A stretch of 64,000 nucleotides of DNA, taken from contig NZ_CP086380.1 in assembly GCF_020889625.1 (NCBI RefSeq), positions 1,907,501-1,971,500 on the forward strand. Reading direction: 5' to 3'. This DNA is from Deinococcus radiophilus (GTDB lineage Bacteria > Deinococcota > Deinococci > Deinococcales > Deinococcaceae). Shown here in pieces: positions 49,125-60,911 of the stretch (positions are counted from its first letter, which is position 1; every line of letters begins with the position of its first letter). Made by a program: the position numbers and the translations under genes. The notes under the pieces are model-generated. The model worked only from the letters and a program-made list of their open reading frames with translations, was not told the DNA's origin and did not search any database.

Positions 49125-50516
49125 ATTTCTCAGGAAATCTGGTCAGATGTGCTGACCTATGTCCGCAATAACATTTCGGAGGTGGAGTACCACACCTGGT
49201 TCGCCCCGGTCAAAACCCTGGGCGTACGAGAGGGGTCGCTGGTCATCGGCGTCCGGAATTCCTTCGCACAGGAGTGGTTCCGTAAGCATTATCTGGGTTT
49301 GCTGGAAGATGCTCTGCGCAGCCTGGGTGCTGAAAATCCGCAGGTCAGTTTCGAGGTGCTGCCCGCAGTCCAAGAAGCCATGATCATGCCCGAAGCTTCT
49401 TCGTCTCCCGCAGTAGCGACTCCTACTCCTCCTCCGCAACCCCGGCCAAAACCAGTCCCTGCCCCCGAATTGAGCAAGGTGCTGAACCCCAAGTACACCT
49501 TTGAAAACTTTGTGGTCGGCCCTAACAACAACTTGGCCCACGCTGCTGCATTGGCTGTAGCCGAGTCCCCCGGCAAGGCCTATAACCCCCTCTTTATCTA
49601 TGGGGACGTGGGGCTGGGCAAAACTCACCTGATGCACGCCGTGGGACATTATCTGGCTGAAAAGTATCCTGAAAAGCGCATTGCTTATGTTTCCACCGAG
49701 ACCTTTACCAATGAGCTGATCAACTCGATTCGGGATGACAGGACCACCCAATTTCGGGACCGCTACCGCTCAGTTGACCTGCTGCTGGTGGACGACATTC
49801 AATTTCTGGCCCGTAAAGAACGCACCCAGGAGGAGTTCTTTCATACGTTCAATGCGCTCTACGAGAACCATAAGCAGATCATTCTCAGCTCTGACCGTCC
49901 GCCCAAGGATATCCAGACACTCGAAGGCCGCCTGCGTAGCCGTTTTGAATGGGGACTGATCACCGATATCCAGTCACCGGAGTTCGAGACACGGGTAGCA
50001 ATCCTCAAGATGAATGCCGAGCAGGCAAATATCAACATTCCCCAGGAGGTGCTGGAACTGATCGCCCGGCAGGTGAATACCAACATCCGTGAGCTGGAAG
50101 GGGCGCTGATGCGGGTGGTGGCCTTTTCCAGCCTCAACAATGTGCCGTTTAGCCGTACGGTGGCCTCCAAAGCGCTATCCAACGTTTTTGCGCCGCAGGA
50201 AGTACAAGTCGAAATGCCGGAGGTGGTGCGGGCTGCCGCGCAGCTGTTTGAGGTGACCACGGAACAGATCAAGGGAACTGGGCGAGCCAGAGACATCGTG
50301 GTGCCACGCCAGATTGCCATGTATCTGATTCGCGAGATGACCGAACACTCCTTACCCGAGATCGGCCAGTTCTTTGGACGTGACCATTCCACCGTTATGC
50401 ACGCAGTCAATAAGGTCACCGAAGGCATCAAGAGAGACGAAGAGCTGGCTGCGCAGGTCAGTCGCTTACGCCGTCACCTGGAAGGTCTGCATGAAGCTGA
50501 GGCTGGTAATGCTTGA
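49125..50516 (+). CDS. dnaA: Chromosomal replication initiator DnaA, ATT start
   Basis: Predicted AAA+ initiator. Domain I is complete only if translation starts at ATT 49125, giving residues [24 protein letters not shown] lies eight nt upstream. A stop at 49104 leaves no ATG, GTG or TTG before it; the only other option, GTG 49149, lacks an SD and removes the conserved Trp. 463 aa: domain II Pro/Ala-rich (about 88-115), Walker [10 protein letters not shown], Walker [10 protein letters not shown], and the DNA-binding signature [14 protein letters not shown]. Confidence 0.94.
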   Translation: MSQEIWSDVLTYVRNNISEVEYHTWFAPVKTLGVREGSLVIGVRNSFAQEWFRKHYLGLLEDALRSLGAENPQVSFEVLPAVQEAMIMPEASSSPAVATPTPPPQPRPKPVPAPELSKVLNPKYTFENFVVGPNNNLAHAAALAVAESPGKAYNPLFIYGDVGLGKTHLMHAVGHYLAEKYPEKRIAYVSTETFTNELINSIRDDRTTQFRDRYRSVDLLLVDDIQFLARKERTQEEFFHTFNALYENHKQIILSSDRPPKDIQTLEGRLRSRFEWGLITDIQSPEFETRVAILKMNAEQANINIPQEVLELIARQVNTNIRELEGALMRVVAFSSLNNVPFSRTVASKALSNVFAPQEVQVEMPEVVRAAAQLFEVTTEQIKGTGRARDIVVPRQIAMYLIREMTEHSLPEIGQFFGRDHSTVMHAVNKVTEGIKRDEELAAQVSRLRRHLEGLHEAEAGNA

Positions 50517-50608
50517 GTTTGATCTCCGAGATGGGTCTGCACTGGGTCTGCCATCATCAATTCAGTTCCAAAATTCGTTCCAAAACCTTGTGAGAACAAG
50601 CACAAGCT

Positions 50609-50860
50609 GTGGATAACCCTGTGGATAACCCTGTGGATAACCCTATAAAAGTTGTGGATAAAATTGTGGACAACTTGACCGAATCTGAACCTGTGGAAAA
50701 GCACCTAAGTTATCCACAGGTTATCCACAGGGACAGCCGACTTATCCACATTTTTTTCCACAAGCCTAAATACATCTGCAACGGTGCCGGGAGCGGTTTT
50801 CCACAGTTTCCACAGGCTCTACTAGTACTACTACTATTTTTTTATAGTTTTAAAAGAACG
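50609..50860. other. oriC: oriC between dnaA and dnaN
   Basis: Dense DnaA boxes: TGTGGATAA at 50609, 50621, 50633, 50654; TGTGGACAA at 50666; TGTGGAAAA at 50693; reversed TTATCCACA at 50711, 50722, 50743; and TTTTCCACA-type at 50755, 50798 and 50808. Next to the last pair is TACTAGTACTACTACTA (50821-50837), i.e. TAG trinucleotides on the other strand, like DnaA-trios, and then an AT-rich stretch to about 50855 that could be the unwinding element. Two arms point in opposite directions. Confidence 0.95.
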
Positions 50861-50891
50861 GAGATCTCTAGCTGAGAGAAAGGATGTGTCC

Positions 50892-51974
50892 ATGAAAGCC
50901 ACTGTGACCAAAAAAGTATTGAGTGAGGGTCTGAGTCTCCTTGAGCGAGTTGTCCCCAGTCGGAGCTCCAATCCTCTTCTGACCTCTCTAAAAATTGAGG
51001 CCAGCTCTCAAGGCTTGAGCCTGAGTGGGACCAATCTGGAAATGGATCTGTCCAGCTTTGCTCCGGCGGAAGTTCAGGAGCCGCAGAGCCTGGTTGTGCC
51101 TGCGCATCTGCTTTCGCAGATCGTACGTACGCTGGGTGGTGAGCTGGTAGAGCTGGAACTGGTAGGCGACGAACTGGCAGTGAGATCCGGGGGGTCAGAA
51201 TTCAAGATTCAAACTGGGGATGTCACTGCCTTTCCAGAATTGAACTTCCCGGACCAAATCGATGCCACTGTGGACGCCGCTGATCTGGCGCGGGCGTTAG
51301 GCAGTGTGCGTTATGCCGCCAGCAGTGAGGCTTTTCAGGCGGTATTCCGCGGTGTGAAGCTCGAAAAGCGCGACCAAGGGGCCCGTGTCGTGGCCTCAGA
51401 CGGCTACCGGGTCGCTCTCCACGACTTTGCACTGGAAGGCGAAGTGCGTGAGCTGATCATGCCAGCCCGGAGTGTGGACGAGCTGGTGCGGATGCTGCGT
51501 GACGGCGAAGCCAAACTGAGCTACGGCGAGGGCCAGCTGAGCGTGACCACTGAGCGGGTCAAAATGAACCTCAAACTGCTGGACGGCGAATTCCCTGATT
51601 ACGAACGCGTGATCCCCAGCGAGACCAAGCTGCAAGTCAAGCTCGCGTCGGCCACTCTCAAGGAGTCGGTGGGTCGCGTCGCGGTACTGGCCGACAAAAA
51701 TGCCAACAACCGGGTGGAATTTCTGGTCAGTGAAGGGCAGTTGCAGCTGAATGCTGAAGGCGATTACGGCCGTGCCCACGACACCCTAAGCGTAGAACAA
51801 AACGGGACAGAGCCGGCCATTAGCCTGGCTTTCAATGCCAAGTATGTACAGGATGCTCTAGGACCGATTGAAGGTGAGGCTGAGATGCTGTTTGCCGAGT
51901 CCACCAAACCTGCCATTTTTCGTCCGGCCGCTGGAGGCGGTTATATGGCTGTGCTGGTGGCACTACGGGTCTAA
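50892..51974 (+). CDS. dnaN: DNA polymerase III beta sliding clamp
   Basis: 360 aa clamp with three repeated domains; first block [30 protein letters not shown], then [13 protein letters not shown] and the terminal [16 protein letters not shown] lies seven nt before ATG 50892, so I prefer it to the GTG at 50886. Next to oriC, as in most bacteria. Confidence 0.97.
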   Translation: MKATVTKKVLSEGLSLLERVVPSRSSNPLLTSLKIEASSQGLSLSGTNLEMDLSSFAPAEVQEPQSLVVPAHLLSQIVRTLGGELVELELVGDELAVRSGGSEFKIQTGDVTAFPELNFPDQIDATVDAADLARALGSVRYAASSEAFQAVFRGVKLEKRDQGARVVASDGYRVALHDFALEGEVRELIMPARSVDELVRMLRDGEAKLSYGEGQLSVTTERVKMNLKLLDGEFPDYERVIPSETKLQVKLASATLKESVGRVAVLADKNANNRVEFLVSEGQLQLNAEGDYGRAHDTLSVEQNGTEPAISLAFNAKYVQDALGPIEGEAEMLFAESTKPAIFRPAAGGGYMAVLVALRV

Positions 51975-52181
51975 GGGCACTTGCCGCTCTGCTCAGCCTT
52001 GTAGGGGCCTTCTGTGGGCCGGAGCGCCCCTTCATTGGCCCGACTGGTCGGTATAGGCGGCTGGATGGGCTTGTCTGTACAATCTTGAGTTCCTTTACTG
52101 GTGCTTGACGGCAGCGTCTATAGTGAACCCGACCCAATACCCTAGCCCTAAGGGGCCGAGCCTGAATCATCAAGGAGCTGA

Positions 52182-53465
<1,284 letters not shown>

Positions 53466-53523
53466 GTCCCCGAAAATCAGCGACGGCAGGGCACTTTCTT
53501 CTATAGTGTTTTTCCCCGTCTAG

Positions 53524-53559
53524 ACGCTTTCCGGCAGTCCTGATACTGCTGGAAAGCGT
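53524..53559 (+). terminator. Long hairpin after eno
   Basis: 15-bp stem (53524-53538 with 53545-53559, 14 Watson-Crick and one G-T) and a 6-nt loop. No T run follows, so it may protect the mRNA end or bind a factor rather than terminate by itself. Confidence 0.55.
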
Positions 53560-53748
53560 GCTGTGTTGTGGCGATGTAACCGCGCTCAGGCTTACACTGC
53601 GCTGAAGGGAGCCTGTTAATCTGCGGTGGCTTAGCTGCTGACAAGAATTGTTCCAGCAAGAAGCGAATAAACCTAGAATTCTAATTTTCCAACATACTTT
53701 TGAGCATGCCAGAAGCTGCGTCTTAAGCAGACAGACGAAGGAGACGAC

Positions 53749-55182
53749 ATGAAACATGCCTTTGGAAGGGCGACCAAAATCGTGGCTACACTGGGGCCGT
53801 CCAGCCGCAATCCGGACACCCTACGGCGCATGATTGACGCCGGGATGAACGTGGCCCGCATTAATTTCAGCCACGGCGACCGTGAGGATCACCGCGCCAC
53901 CGTGGAGATGATCCGTGAGATCGCAGCCGAGAAAGGTCAGCCCATCGGCATCTTGCAGGACTTGCAGGGCCCTAAGATCCGGGTCGCCCGTTTCGAGGAC
54001 GAAGCCGGTATTTTGCTGGAGCCGGGAGACCTGTTCAGCATCACCATGGATGATGTTCCGGGCAACCGAGAGCGCGTGGGTACGACCTACAAGCAGTTGG
54101 CCCAAGACGTCCTACCTGGCATGACCCTGTTGCTGGACGATGGCAACATTACCCTGGAAGTGCTGAATGTGACACCCCAGGCAGTCCAGACCCGTGTGGT
54201 GGTGGGTGGTCCACTAAAGAACAATAAAGGCATCAACGTGCCGCAGGCCAACCTGTCGGTGCCGGCCCTAAGCGACAAAGACGTGCAGGACCTGCAATTC
54301 GGGGCTGAGTTGGGCGTGGACTGGGTGGCCCTGAGCTTCGTGCGCTCACGCGATGACCTGCTGCTGGCCCGTCACTACCTGACCCGTGCTGGCAGCCGCG
54401 CCAAGCTGATGGCCAAGATCGAAAAGCCGCAGGCGGTGGAACGCTTCGCTGAGATTCTGCAGGAGGCCGACGGCATCATGGTGGCGCGTGGTGATCTGGG
54501 CGTGGAAATGTACCCTGAGCAAGTCCCCACCATTCAGAAAGACCTGATTCGGCGCTGCCGTGAAGCTGGCAAGCCGGTGATTACCGCGACCCAGATGCTT
54601 GAGAGCATGATTACTGCGCCGCGCCCCACGCGCGCTGAGGCCAGCGACGTGGCCAATGCTATCTATGACGGAACTGACGCTGTGATGCTGAGCGCAGAGT
54701 CGGCGGTGGGACAGTACCCGGTCGAGGCCGTTGCCATGATGCACCGCATCGCCCGCGAGGTGGAGCAGAGTGAAGGCTACCGCGCCCTACAAGATCTGGC
54801 TGCACCGATTGAGGCTCCGCAGGATGCTATTGCCATGTCAGCCTGCAATATCGGGGCCAAGCTGGAAGCGGCAGCCATCGTGGTCTTTACGTCTTCTGGC
54901 GGCTCATCCAGCCGAATTGCCAAATACCGCCCCCCCCTCTCCATTCTGGCGCTGACTCCTTACGAGCATGTTCGTAACCAGCAGACCCTGCTGTGGGGCG
55001 TGGTTCCGGTACTCAGCGATGATCCCAGGGATTCTGACGACATGGTGCGGATTGCTGCAGACGTGCTGAAACGCAGCGGATTGGCCGATCCTGGCGACCG
55101 CTACGTGATTACCGCTGGCGTGCCGTTTGGGGTGCGCGGGACCACCAATATGGTGCGCGTGGAAAAAGTACAGGCCGAATAA
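53749..55182 (+). CDS. pyk: Pyruvate kinase
   Basis: 477 aa. RATKIVATLGPSSRNPDTL, RINFSHGDREDHRATVE, AKIEKPQAVERF and DGIMVARGDLGVEM with the MTARGDLGVE-type block. The C-terminal regulatory domain is present. AAGGAG five nt before the ATG. Forms a glycolytic pair with eno, separated by 283 bp with the hairpin and a TAGAAT box. Confidence 0.97.
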   Translation: MKHAFGRATKIVATLGPSSRNPDTLRRMIDAGMNVARINFSHGDREDHRATVEMIREIAAEKGQPIGILQDLQGPKIRVARFEDEAGILLEPGDLFSITMDDVPGNRERVGTTYKQLAQDVLPGMTLLLDDGNITLEVLNVTPQAVQTRVVVGGPLKNNKGINVPQANLSVPALSDKDVQDLQFGAELGVDWVALSFVRSRDDLLLARHYLTRAGSRAKLMAKIEKPQAVERFAEILQEADGIMVARGDLGVEMYPEQVPTIQKDLIRRCREAGKPVITATQMLESMITAPRPTRAEASDVANAIYDGTDAVMLSAESAVGQYPVEAVAMMHRIAREVEQSEGYRALQDLAAPIEAPQDAIAMSACNIGAKLEAAAIVVFTSSGGSSSRIAKYRPPLSILALTPYEHVRNQQTLLWGVVPVLSDDPRDSDDMVRIAADVLKRSGLADPGDRYVITAGVPFGVRGTTNMVRVEKVQAE

Positions 55183-55204
55183 AATAAGTCAGTCATCAAA
55201 CTTC

Positions 55205-55250
55205 AAGAGCCAAGTTGCGCGAAAAGCTCAGCGTGGCTTGGCTCTTTTGG
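55205..55250 (+). terminator. Terminator of pyk
   Basis: 10-bp stem AAGAGCCAAG/CTTGGCTCTT (55205-55214 with 55237-55246), a 22-nt loop, then TTGG. Confidence 0.82.
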
Positions 55251-55262
55251 CATTTATACACA

Positions 55263-55305
55263 ATTCTATAGTTGTCCACACCTAATTTGTGGGCAACTAT
55301 AGAAT
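55263..55305. repeat. 18-bp inverted repeat with DnaA-box-like ends
   Basis: ATTCTATAGTTGTCCACA and its inverse (55263-55280 with 55288-55305; one G-T pair), 7-nt loop. The inner part TTGTCCACA is one base from the DnaA box. Lies between pyk and tyrS, in an AT-rich gap. Confidence 0.65.
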
Positions 55306-55377
55306 ATAAGTGATCTAAGTATGAACTTCAAAATTTCCTAGGCAGGTTTTGGAAACTTAGAAAAGATTCCGTATGCC

Positions 55378-56688
<1,311 letters not shown>

Positions 56689-56792
56689 GTGTGGGGACCG
56701 GACTTGCTGCATCCCACCTCAGCGGCGGGGAGAATAGCGGCAGTCTGGACGCTTCATACCCTGTAATTTAGCACGCCCGCTAACATGGGCAG

Positions 56793-57356
56793 ATGCTGAC
56801 CATGCACCAGCTCCGCGCCCACTTGCCGCGCCCAGGCCGCCTGGAGTGGGTTGGGCTGCGCTCCGCACGCCGCGCCCCGGTTCAGAGCGTTCCTGAAGCC
56901 CAGATTCACCCGCTGGTGGGATTGATCGGCGATCACGGCAAGCTGACCCCGCCCCGGCTGCGGGCGCTGGGAACGGAGACAAGTACTGAAGGGACCGAGC
57001 GGCCCTCCTCGCCGGTGCGTGCCGAGCGTGGCAAACGGCAGGTCACGCTGATTCAGGCCGAGCATTTACCCGTGATTGCGGCGCTGGCGGGGGTGGACAT
57101 GGTCACGCCTGAACTGCTGCGCCGTAACCTGCTGGTCAGTGGAATCTCTTTGCTGGCCCTCAAGGACCGCCGCTTCTGGGTGGGCGAGGTGTTGCTGGAA
57201 GGCACGGGTGAATGCCATCCCTGCTCGCGGATGGAAGAGAATCTGGGTCCAGGCGGTTACAACGCCGTGCGCGGTCACGGTGGCCTGACGGCGCGGGTCA
57301 TCCAGGGCGGCTGGGTGCGGGTCGGAGACACGGTGCGGCCCTGGGAGGATGCATGA
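56793..57356 (+). CDS. MOSC domain-containing protein
   Basis: 187 aa. The block GECHPCSRMEENLGPGGYNAVRGHGGLTARVIQGG holds the MOSC signature Cys. MOSC proteins carry sulfur or molybdenum cofactor-related groups; substrate unknown. First of MOSC-NUDIX-trmK (ATGA and GTGA overlaps). TAACAT (56781-56786) lies six nt before the ATG. Confidence 0.88.
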   Translation: MLTMHQLRAHLPRPGRLEWVGLRSARRAPVQSVPEAQIHPLVGLIGDHGKLTPPRLRALGTETSTEGTERPSSPVRAERGKRQVTLIQAEHLPVIAALAGVDMVTPELLRRNLLVSGISLLALKDRRFWVGEVLLEGTGECHPCSRMEENLGPGGYNAVRGHGGLTARVIQGGWVRVGDTVRPWEDA

Positions 57357-57871
57357 TTCGGCTGCCGACCATGGAAGATCTTCCCGGACTGCTGCGGCGC
57401 GTGCAGGGAGGAGCCGTTTGCTCGGAGCGTGTTACGGTAAAAGCGGTGATCTGGCAGGGCGGCCAGCTTGGATTGCTGCATTCGCCGCGTTGGGGATGTT
57501 ACAAATTCCCCGGCGGAGTAGAACCCGGCGAAGACCACGCAGCGGCGCTAACCCGTGAGCTGCGGGAAGAGACGGGCGCAGAGTTGCTGGAACTGGGGCC
57601 GTGCTTGCTGACCGTCACTGAGCTGGCTCCCGCGCAGGAGCCTGAGGCGGAGGTCTTTCAGATGGGGTCGTTCTGCTACGCTTGCCAGGTCACAGAGGCG
57701 CAGCATTCGCCGGCCCTGGAAACCTACGAAGCCGAGCTGGGTCTGGAACCGTGCTGGGTCGCTCCCCAGGTGGCCGCTCAGGCGAATGCCGCAGCGCTGC
57801 GGCAGCCAGGTTCACCGCGCTGGATTCCGCGTGAAATTGCGGTCTTGCGCGCCCTGGCAGGTCAGGCGTGA
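57353..57871 (+). CDS. NUDIX hydrolase
   Basis: 172 aa; the NUDIX box reads GGVEPGEDHAAALTRELREETGAEL, matching GX5EX7REUXEEXGU. Substrate unknown. The ATG at 57353 overlaps the MOSC stop by 4 nt, so it is coupled to it. Confidence 0.9.
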   Translation: MIRLPTMEDLPGLLRRVQGGAVCSERVTVKAVIWQGGQLGLLHSPRWGCYKFPGGVEPGEDHAAALTRELREETGAELLELGPCLLTVTELAPAQEPEAEVFQMGSFCYACQVTEAQHSPALETYEAELGLEPCWVAPQVAAQANAAALRQPGSPRWIPREIAVLRALAGQA

Positions 57872-58581
57872 CCGCACTTTCCTTTCAGCCCCGACTTGAC
57901 CCCCGCCTGGAAACGGTGCTGGGCTTGATCCGCGCTGACACCCATGCCGACCTGGGCACCGACCACGCGGGTCTGCCGATCCGGCTGATTCAGACCGGGC
58001 GGGTGCGCCACTGTATCGGGGTAGAGCTGAATGCTCAGCCACTGGAGCTGGCGCGGCGGCAGGTGGCCCGGGCAGGCCGGACTGAGCAGATTGAGCTGCG
58101 GCTGGGGAATGGTTTGGCCCCCTTGCAGCCCAGGGAGGTGCAGAGTGTCAGCATGACTGGATTGGGGGCCGGAACCATCGCTGGTGTCCTGGCACGCGGT
58201 CAGGCGGACGGCAAGTTGCCCCCGCGGGTGGTGGTGCAGTGCAACGACTCGCCGCTGGCCCTGCGGATTTGGGCACAGGAGGCGGGCTATCACCTGGCTG
58301 CTGAAACCCTGGTGGCCGGGTACTGGCCCTATCCGGTGCTGGTCTTTGAGCAAGCTGAGGGAACAGATCCTGCTTACACCGATCTGCCTGAAGCGGCCGC
58401 TTTGCGCTTCGGTCCACAGCTGCTGCGTGAGGGCCACGAATTGCTCCGCCCGGTCTTGGCGGACGCCTATGGTCGTTATGCGCCAGCAGCCGCGCCGGGC
58501 CGCAGCGCCCAGCGCGAACTGGACGCGGTCATAGAAGCGCTGGTTTACCTGGGCTGGACCGTGGAGGAAATCAGGCAATAA
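57868..58581 (+). CDS. trmK: tRNA (adenine-22-N1)-methyltransferase
   Basis: 237 aa Rossmann-fold methyltransferase (DUF633/TrmK). ADLGTDHAGLPIRLIQ at about residues 25-40 and VSMTGLGAGTIAGVL are the family SAM blocks. GTG 57868 overlaps the NUDIX stop by 4 nt. Its TAA stop lies in the conserved end of repeat copy C. Confidence 0.9.
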   Translation: MTALSFQPRLDPRLETVLGLIRADTHADLGTDHAGLPIRLIQTGRVRHCIGVELNAQPLELARRQVARAGRTEQIELRLGNGLAPLQPREVQSVSMTGLGAGTIAGVLARGQADGKLPPRVVVQCNDSPLALRIWAQEAGYHLAAETLVAGYWPYPVLVFEQAEGTDPAYTDLPEAAALRFGPQLLREGHELLRPVLADAYGRYAPAAAPGRSAQRELDAVIEALVYLGWTVEEIRQ

Positions 58582-58651
58582 AAAATCCGCTCACTTGGAG
58601 CGGTTATGTTTACAACTATAGCGCCTTATGCAGTATTCGTCAAGCTTATGC
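58577..58651 (-). repeat. 75-bp promoter-terminator repeat, copy C
   Basis: Minus strand: TTGACG (complement of 58638-58643), 17-bp spacer, TATAGT (complement of 58615-58620), hairpin CCGCTC/GAGCGG, then ATTTTTTATT. Each end supplies a stop codon: TAA of trmK at 58579-58581 and TAA of aguA at 58646-58648. Confidence 0.9.
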
Positions 58652-59707
58652 CCCGGGCCAGATGGAGCCAGCGGGCTGCTGCTGGGTCAGGCAGTGAAAT
58701 GACCCACCACCCTCAATAATCTGACGGCTGGGCAGGCCGATCACTTCACGGCCTTGGAAAAGGGGTCGTAGGATCTCCAGCGCCCGTCCGTCGTTGGGGT
58801 CACCGTATTGCGGCACCACCACAAAACCGTTGCCGATGTAGAAGTTGGCATAGGTGGGCGGCAAGCGGCCCTCCGCACCTTCCAGGCGATTGGCCGGGAG
58901 TGGCAGTTCCACGATCCGGAAAGGTTGTCCGTTCGCGTCTGTCATGCCGCGCAGGGCTTCCAGGTTGCCCTGCATCACTGCGTAGTTGGCGTCGGTTGTA
59001 TCCTCGGCCACGCTGGTCACGATGGTCTGGGGATCCACGAAGCGGGTGATGGTATCAATGTGGCCGTCGGTATGGTCATTCTCCAGGCCGCCGTCCAACC
59101 ACAGCAACTTGCGGACACCTAGGGTGTCGTTCAGCAGCAGGGTGTAGCCCTCTTCGGTCAGGCCGGGGTTACGCGTCTCGGTCAGAAAGCAGGAACGGGT
59201 GGTCAGGCCTACGCCGTCGCCGGTGATTTCCAGGCCGCCACCTTCGAGGATTTCGGGGCGGTCCCAGTGGCCCATGCCCAGGTATTCGGCCACATATTCC
59301 GGAATACGGTTGTCGTTCTCCCACTCGAACTTTCCGCCCCAGGAGTTGAATTCCCAGTTGACCAGGGCCACCTCGCCTGCAGCGTTGCGTACGAACAAGG
59401 GGCCGTTGTCGCGCACCCATGAGTCGTCCAGGGGAACGCGGTGAAAGGTCACGCTGGCCTCACCTGCAAGTCGTTCCCTGGCGTCTGTCTCGCTTTCCTC
59501 GTCGCGGACCAGCAGATGCACCGGCTCGAAGCGGGCAATGGTGCGAACCAGCTCGGCGTACTCAGAGCGCACGCCAGCCAGATGGCCGAACCACAATTCG
59601 TCGTCGCCGGGCCAGCTCATCCAGGTGGCCGCATGTTCGTCCCATTCGGCGGGCATCGCAAAGCCCAGGTCACAGGGGGTGTGGTCTGCGGGAGTCAGTT
59701 GCTTCAT
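58646..59707 (-). CDS. aguA: Agmatine deiminase
   Basis: 353 aa pentein that converts agmatine to N-carbamoylputrescine for polyamine synthesis. PLDDSWVRDNGPLFV, EGGGLEITGDG, DGGLENDHTDGHID and the Cys in EGGGSFHCLTQQ are intact. Start ATG 59707; ATG 59716 is also possible. Together with nspC it points to a working polyamine pathway. Confidence 0.95.
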   Translation of the reverse strand: MKQLTPADHTPCDLGFAMPAEWDEHAATWMSWPGDDELWFGHLAGVRSEYAELVRTIARFEPVHLLVRDEESETDARERLAGEASVTFHRVPLDDSWVRDNGPLFVRNAAGEVALVNWEFNSWGGKFEWENDNRIPEYVAEYLGMGHWDRPEILEGGGLEITGDGVGLTTRSCFLTETRNPGLTEEGYTLLLNDTLGVRKLLWLDGGLENDHTDGHIDTITRFVDPQTIVTSVAEDTTDANYAVMQGNLEALRGMTDANGQPFRIVELPLPANRLEGAEGRLPPTYANFYIGNGFVVVPQYGDPNDGRALEILRPLFQGREVIGLPSRQIIEGGGSFHCLTQQQPAGSIWPGA

Positions 59708-59749
59708 GATCTGCATTAGAGCAGTTCTGGGTTGCCCAGTGCGCCCCGC

Positions 59750-60262
59750 TCAGCGACCGATATGCAGTGAGACGGTGTGCGAATTGCTACGGGCCAGCCT
59801 GTTGCAAGACAGTTTGGCCCCGGCGTAGTTCAGCCGTGCCCCGCTGGTACAGGCCGCCAGCCATTCCTCCAGGAGCGCATAGCTGGGATGCTGCCCCGTC
59901 AGGAGTGCTGCAAATCCGGCACTCAGGCGCGTGGCTGTGCCGGGCTGAGTGTAGGTAAAGCGGTTAAACGGCTGCGGCGCCATGTTGTCTGCCGTGCTGG
60001 GCAGGGTCAGGTTCAAAGTGCCACTGATTACCCTTCCCCGCTGGGTAAACAGCCTGACTTCGGCGTGGGTAGGCGGGGTGGGAGCGGTCAAGTACACAAA
60101 TTCCCACAGATTGCCGGCAATCGGGGTTCGCCCAGCCAGCTGACAGGTGGTTTCGGCGCAGAACCGGGTGTTTTGAAGGGCAATCGGTTGGCCTAGGAGA
60201 CCAGCCGCCTGAGCATTCGGGCCAAGCAGCAACGCTGCGATAAATGGCCATGTCTTGGTCAT
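59750..60262 (-). CDS. Secreted hypothetical protein
   Basis: 170 aa: signal peptide to about residue 19 (PFIAALLLGPNAQAAG), then a mature part with four cysteines that could form two disulfides. No family recognised. Start at ATG 60262; longer frames lack a signal peptide. Confidence 0.65.
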   Translation of the reverse strand: MTKTWPFIAALLLGPNAQAAGLLGQPIALQNTRFCAETTCQLAGRTPIAGNLWEFVYLTAPTPPTHAEVRLFTQRGRVISGTLNLTLPSTADNMAPQPFNRFTYTQPGTATRLSAGFAALLTGQHPSYALLEEWLAACTSGARLNYAGAKLSCNRLARSNSHTVSLHIGR

Positions 60263-60398
60263 GTATCTACTTTGGCCCATCAACCTGATGCTCGGGTGAA
60301 AAGGGGCGGGGCAGCTTACAGAGGGCATCCCTGGAACCATCTACTTCTAGTGATCATTAACTGCTGCTATCTACCGCTAAATGACCTAAAGTGGCCAC

Positions 60399-60432
60399 AA
60401 AGGAGGTGATGACCCTAGCTGGTCATTGTTGA
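60399..60432 (+). other. Extended Shine-Dalgarno sequence with a 7-codon frame
   Basis: AAAGGAGGTGAT (60399-60410) is complementary to the last 12 nt expected at the 16S rRNA 3' end. It merges into ATG ACC CTA GCT GGT CAT TGT TGA (60409-60432), which itself holds an ATGACC/GGTCAT inverted repeat. No larger gene uses this site. It may be a leader peptide or a ribosome trap. Confidence 0.4.
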
Positions 60433-60488
60433 TAAAAGTTGATGTGAGTTAGCGAGGGATATACGTGGGTCTGGGTTAGTCTGGAGGT

Positions 60489-60869
60489 ATGACCCAGGCT
60501 CAAGATGAAGTGCTGACCTTAGAAGAGCTGTCACAGCTGCTCAAGGTTAGTGAGACGACGGCCTACACTCTGGTGCGAAGTGGAGAGGTACCAGGACGTA
60601 AGGTGGGCCGCGAGTGGCGCTTTGTGCGCTCACGGATTCTGGCCTGGCTGATGGCCGCAGGAGATGACATGAACAAGGAACTGAACGGCGCAGTGGGGCT
60701 GGACGAGCAGGGCGGCGAGTACAAAACCGAAAACGGCCAGGAATACGTGGCCATGTGGCTTCCTTTGTCACGCGCTGAGAAAGCGGTGATCGTAGAGAAA
60801 GCCGCCCGTGACGGTGTCATGCTCAGCACTCAAGTGGCCGACTACCTCCGCGACTGGGCCAAAGAGTAA
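60489..60869 (+). CDS. Excisionase-type HTH protein
   Basis: 126 aa. N-terminal HTH_17 (LEELSQLLKVSETTAYTLVRSGEVPGRKVGREWRFVRSRILAWL), then a linker and a C-terminal 45-residue helical region of unknown kind. TAGTCT (60477-60482) and a GGAGGT spacer lie directly before the ATG, so -10 box and SD-like sequence are both there. Probably a regulator. Confidence 0.8.
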   Translation: MTQAQDEVLTLEELSQLLKVSETTAYTLVRSGEVPGRKVGREWRFVRSRILAWLMAAGDDMNKELNGAVGLDEQGGEYKTENGQEYVAMWLPLSRAEKAVIVEKAARDGVMLSTQVADYLRDWAKE

Positions 60870-60911
60870 CCCTGCCCAGGCCCCTGGTCCACCGGCTTCT
60901 CGGAGGAACCG

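Noticed and set aside
52095..52125. TTGACG and TATAGT upstream of eno as a further repeat copy
   Set aside because: Spacing is only 8 bp and there is no terminator half; resemblance is probably chance.
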